Shown here: positions 7,526-9,936 of the stretch, one piece after another
Numbering within the stretch: the stretch's first letter is position 1
Layout: the number at the start of each line of letters is the position of its first letter
Assembly: GCA_031275535.1 (NCBI GenBank)
Contig: JAISOR010000262.1
Span: 1-9,936, forward strand
Length of the DNA stretch: 9,936 nt
Reading direction: 5' to 3'
Source of the DNA: Treponema sp.
Lineage (GTDB): Bacteria; Spirochaetota; Spirochaetia; Treponematales; Breznakiellaceae
Position numbers and translations under genes: made by a program
Notes under the pieces: model-generated
Told to the model about the DNA's origin: nothing
The model's input: the letters and a program-made list of their open reading frames with translations, nothing else
Database searches by the model: none

Positions 7526-7899
7526 GGGACGGAAGACCTTAAAACCCCCTCGTGTTTATCCTGGTATTTACCGGCAAAAGGGATCGAGTCTTCCACCTCA
7601 AAGGGTTCCAAAATAACCCCATGGGCCCCTTTACGGATCCATAACTTTACCAGAGGCACCCCCTCCCCGGCTTCGGTGACCGCGGAAAGAACATCCTCTA
7701 CGCAGAGGACGTCCTCAAATTTAAATTCCAGGAGCTTGGTATTTTCCCCCAAGGGATCGTAAATGAGGATAATCCTATTTTTATCCGATGGATGCTGCCG
7801 GGGACACCCAATAAAAGGAATCGTATCCTTAGGAGGGCCTCCCGCGGTTTTTACGATCTCATAAAACGGTTTTAGTTCAAGCAGACTTGCTATCCCCAT
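7522..7899 (-). CDS. Conserved hypothetical protein, 125 residues, coupled to amrS
   Basis: I do not recognise a named domain. The protein is soluble-looking, with no signal peptide or membrane segment. Visible features are a GCPRQHPSDKN segment (31-41), beta-strand-like stretches RIILIYDPLG (42-51), LLEFKFEDVLCVEDV (56-70) and VPLVKLWIRKGAHGVILEPFEVED (81-104), and two cysteines (32 and 66). It resembles treponemal hypothetical proteins from memory only. The start ATG has a good Shine-Dalgarno, GGGAGG (complement of 7905-7910), five bases upstream, and a promoter just before that. It is translationally coupled to amrS, which suggests a shared pathway or complex. A binding or accessory role for the radical SAM enzyme is conceivable but unproven. 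Confidence 0.8.
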   Translation of the reverse strand: MGIASLLELKPFYEIVKTAGGPPKDTIPFIGCPRQHPSDKNRIILIYDPLGENTKLLEFKFEDVLCVEDVLSAVTEAGEGVPLVKLWIRKGAHGVILEPFEVEDSIPFAGKYQDKHEGVLRSSVP

Positions 7900-7904
7900 G
7901 GTGA

Positions 7905-7910
7905 CCTCCC
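7905..7910 (-). promoter_or_regulatory. Shine-Dalgarno of the 125-residue gene
   Basis: GGGAGG on the - strand, five bases before the ATG at 7899. It supports that start. Confidence 0.8.
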
Positions 7911-7917
7911 TCTTTTA

Positions 7918-7946
7918 ACTATAAACCCTAGCAGGAGGGGGATCAA
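7918..7946 (-). promoter_or_regulatory. Promoter for the 125-residue gene and amrS
   Basis: On the - strand, TTGATC (complement of 7941-7946) and TATAGT (complement of 7918-7923) are 17 bases apart, matching the sigma70 boxes at four and five positions. It lies in the 57-base gap after nudC. The predicted start near 7911 gives a very short leader that just includes the Shine-Dalgarno. Confidence 0.55.
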
Positions 7947-7956
7947 CCACTCAATT

Positions 7957-8787
7957 CTACAAACGTCCTTCAGTCCAGAGATTGATAAGGTATCGTGAAA
8001 CCGAACCGAATCCCGGAAGCTCGGGGAGTTCCTCCCGGCCAAACCAACGGGCATCTTCAATTTCTTCCCCATCGGGAGTAATCGTCCCCCCGGCATACCG
8101 GGTTTTAAAGCCGATCATCAAAGAATTGGGGAAAGGCCAGGGCTGGGACGCTACGTAGGTCGTGTCCCGAACCTCCAGACCCACTTCTTCCCGAACTTCC
8201 CGGCTCACGGCAGCCTCCAGATTTTCTCCCGCTTCGGTAAACCCCGCGATAAGACTGTAGACCTTACCGGCAAATTTTTTATTATGGGCCAGGAGCGCCT
8301 TGCCGTCGTCCCGGAGGATCAGCACGATAATAGCCGGGGATATCCGGGGAAATTCCAGCCTGCCACAGGAAGGACAGAGCCGGGCAAGCTCAACCGGGGC
8401 ATCCTCATTCCGGGTCCCGCAGCTTCCACAAAAGACCGATTCCCTCCGCCACTGCATAATATGATAAATCCGGAAAAACCTTCCGATTAATCCGCCGCCG
8501 TCAAGAATTTCCCCAACATCCGCCTCCGCCGCCATGAGGGAAAGGGCGGATCGAGCCGGTAAAGAACACCACTGGGCAGGAAGGGATACCGTATCGTCCA
8601 AAAGACACCCCGGAATGGTATCGGTTCCATCGGGAGAGGATGCCAAAAAGGGCGCGACCTCCCCAAAAGCCTTCCGTATCCGTTCCAGAGGAAGCCCCCG
8701 GAAACCGGATATTTTCAAAACATCCTCCGGTATAACCAGATTATTCCCCTGAAAAAGATAGACCCCATCTGTTTGATCCGTAGACAA
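7957..8787 (-). CDS. nudC: NADH pyrophosphatase NudC (Nudix hydrolase), TTG start
   Basis: 276 residues from the TTG at 8787. It hydrolyses NAD(H) to NMN(H) and AMP; E. coli NudC also removes NAD caps from RNA. Evidence, numbered from an in-frame GTG eight codons upstream: a zinc ribbon of four cysteines (128, 131, 146, 149), the Nudix box with Gly190, Glu196 and REVREEVGL (204-212), and SQPWPFP (222-228), the motif that marks the NADH pyrophosphatase subfamily. The N-terminal domain is divergent, as usual. The longer reading from GTG at 8811 is disfavoured because a perfect AAGGAGG (complement of 8793-8799) lies inside it, five bases before the TTG. The neighbouring upstream gene is a peptide-transporter ATPase 95 bases away; I see no clear promoter or terminator in that gap, so read-through is possible. 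Confidence 0.93.
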   Translation of the reverse strand: MSTDQTDGVYLFQGNNLVIPEDVLKISGFRGLPLERIRKAFGEVAPFLASSPDGTDTIPGCLLDDTVSLPAQWCSLPARSALSLMAAEADVGEILDGGGLIGRFFRIYHIMQWRRESVFCGSCGTRNEDAPVELARLCPSCGRLEFPRISPAIIVLILRDDGKALLAHNKKFAGKVYSLIAGFTEAGENLEAAVSREVREEVGLEVRDTTYVASQPWPFPNSLMIGFKTRYAGGTITPDGEEIEDARWFGREELPELPGFGSVSRYLINLWTEGRL

Positions 8788-8792
8788 AATTT

Positions 8793-8799
8793 CCTCCTT
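8793..8799 (-). promoter_or_regulatory. Shine-Dalgarno that decides the nudC start
   Basis: AAGGAGG on the - strand with five bases to the TTG at 8787. It would be buried inside the coding sequence if GTG at 8811 were used. Confidence 0.85.
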
Positions 8800-8882
8800 A
8801 TGAGGCGTCACCGGTCAGCGCTCTCCACCTCACGGCAAAGATATTTGTTTTTATCCGGGATATACCCTGTCCTCACAGAGAC

Positions 8883-9866
8883 TCATCCAACCTTAAAGCA
8901 CCGGATCCGGTGGGGTTCCCCGGGGCCCCCTTCCCCGGCCTTTCCGCCGAGGTCCCGTATTTCCGGGTGTTCCCGGAAGCAGCATTCTTCCGCCAGGGGA
9001 CAGCGTTCGGCAAAGGCGCAGCCGGCGGCTTGGGCCACCGCCTTCCTGGGTTCCGCTGCCCCGGAAGGGGCTTCCACCGCGGCGCCGGTAACCGCGGAAA
9101 AGAGGAGCCGGGTGTACGGGTGGAGGGCGGTCCGGTAGAGATCCCCCGCGGGAGCCTCCTCCATAAGTTCCCCCCGGTACATGACCCCGATGCGATCGCA
9201 GAAGTAACAGGCCACCTTGAGGTCGTGGGCGATAAAAAGAAAAGAAAGATTCCGGCGGGAACGGATGTCCAACAGGAGGTTGAGGATCTGTCCCTGGATG
9301 GAAACATCCAGGGCGGAAACCACCTCGTCGCAGATGAGCAGGTCCGGCGACATCAGCAATCCCCGGGCTATGGAGATCCGCTGCCGCTGCCCCCCGGAAA
9401 ATTCCGCGGGACGCCGTTCCAGATCGGCCTTCCCCAAGCCCGCCTCCTCCATGATAGCCTCCGCTTCTTTTCGGCCCTGTTTTTCCCCGGGCCAGCAGGA
9501 AGACCGGCGGTACCCTGAAACCAGGACCTCGTAAATAGTCATCCGTGGGTTCAAAGACCGGGCCGGGTCCTGGAACACGTATTTGACCTTTTCCCGGTAT
9601 TTTTTAAGTTCCCTTGATTTTAGGGCCTTGACGTCGGTGGTATCCTGAAAAAGGATGGTTCCCCCGTCACTCTCGTACATCCGTACCAGGAGCCGGGCGG
9701 TGGTGGTTTTTCCGCACCCCGATTCCCCCACCAGCCCATAGGTTTCGTTTTTCCCGATGGAAAAGGACACCCCGTTCACGGCATATACAAAACGGCCGAA
9801 CCGGGCGAAAAAACCCGCATCCAGGTTGAACCGTTTCCGCAAATCTTTTACCGTGATAACCGCCAT
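8883..9866 (-). CDS. oppF: Oligopeptide/dipeptide ABC transporter ATP-binding protein (OppF/DppF type)
   Basis: 327 residues, normal for the family. This is one of the two cytoplasmic ATPases that drive import of peptides, or sometimes nickel or sugars, through an OppBC-type permease. ABC motifs in order: Walker A GESGCGKT (47-54), Q-loop VFQDP (Gln99), signature FSGGQRQRISIARG (156-169), Walker B LLICDE (176-181), D-loop SALD and switch His214 in IAHD. The Opp/Dpp-specific C-terminal domain is present: HPYTRLLFSAV (249-259) and the cysteine pattern GCAFAERCP ... CC with a final RCF. The ATG at 9866 has GGGGAGG (complement of 9873-9879) six bases upstream and overlaps by one base the TGA of the preceding oppD-like gene. 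Substrate specificity cannot be read from this subunit. Confidence 0.93.
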   Translation of the reverse strand: MAVITVKDLRKRFNLDAGFFARFGRFVYAVNGVSFSIGKNETYGLVGESGCGKTTTARLLVRMYESDGGTILFQDTTDVKALKSRELKKYREKVKYVFQDPARSLNPRMTIYEVLVSGYRRSSCWPGEKQGRKEAEAIMEEAGLGKADLERRPAEFSGGQRQRISIARGLLMSPDLLICDEVVSALDVSIQGQILNLLLDIRSRRNLSFLFIAHDLKVACYFCDRIGVMYRGELMEEAPAGDLYRTALHPYTRLLFSAVTGAAVEAPSGAAEPRKAVAQAAGCAFAERCPLAEECCFREHPEIRDLGGKAGEGGPGEPHRIRCFKVG

Positions 9867-9936
9867 CAGACGCCTCCCCGGAAACAGCGGAGTTCATAGC
9901 CCCCCCCGGGTTTTTCCCCGGACAAAAGCGGGGGGA
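9866..9936 (-). CDS. oppD: C-terminal end of OppD/DppD-type ABC transporter ATPase (partial)
   Basis: The - strand frame that enters the window at 9936 encodes PPLLSGEKPGGGYELRCFRG, then GV, and stops at TGA (9868-9866). A PPL...G...RC ending is typical for the oligo_HPY tail of OppD/DppD proteins, and the one-base stop/start overlap (TGATG) with the OppF-type gene fits the usual oppD-oppF order. Most of the gene, including the ATP-binding domain, lies outside the window. A run of eight G falls within the coding strand (9900-9907). Confidence 0.75.
   Translation of the reverse strand, partial: PPLLSGEKPGGGYELRCFRGGV

Noticed and set aside
8788..8882. Promoter or terminator between the OppF-type gene and nudC
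   Set aside because: TATATC and GATAAA look like -10 boxes, but no -35 at an acceptable distance was found. GGGATATACCC is a near-palindrome with too small a loop and no T-run.
8910..9518. A 202-codon frame antisense to the OppF-type gene
   Set aside because: It is a shadow of a well-supported ABC ATPase and has no domain or ribosome-binding site of its own.

Overview
The window looks like a moderately GC-rich chromosome of a spirochaete, most likely a Treponema relative of the termite-gut or free-living kind. This rests on recalled resemblance, not a search. The first gene belongs to a family I associate with Treponema and Bacteroidetes. The predicted outer-membrane protein has a layout familiar from spirochaetes, and the short protein next to the radical SAM gene also looks like a treponemal conserved hypothetical. 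No rRNA, tRNA, transposase, CRISPR array or phage gene is visible.

Left part, + strand. The window opens inside a conserved hypothetical gene (1-429) whose reading frame breaks at a run of nine C. A strong rho-independent terminator follows (447-472). A sigma70-like promoter (528-556) then sits so close to the next start codon that the mRNA for lhr would be leaderless or nearly so. lhr (565-4953) encodes a full-length Lhr superfamily 2 DNA helicase with all core motifs and the long C-terminal region. A 333-base AT-rich gap follows. It carries a good promoter and a string of stem-loops, and it leads into a GTG-start gene (5287-6426) for an exported two-domain protein, probably an outer-membrane beta-barrel.

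Right part, - strand, read from right to left. The last codons of an OppD/DppD-type ATPase overlap by one base the start of an OppF/DppF-type ATPase (8883-9866), so this is the end of a peptide-transporter operon. Next come nudC (NADH pyrophosphatase, best start a TTG at 8787), a 125-residue conserved hypothetical with its own promoter, and an AmrS-type radical SAM enzyme overlapping it by 4 bases (ATGA). The + and - blocks converge at 6427-6493, where I see no convincing terminator.

These are mostly housekeeping genes: nucleic-acid repair, peptide uptake and nucleotide clean-up. I see no clear undescribed multi-gene system. The items most worth a second look are the translationally coupled unknown protein plus radical SAM enzyme, which lacks the usual AMMECR1 and Memo partners nearby; the structured leader before the outer-membrane gene; the poly-C frameshift; and the near-leaderless lhr.
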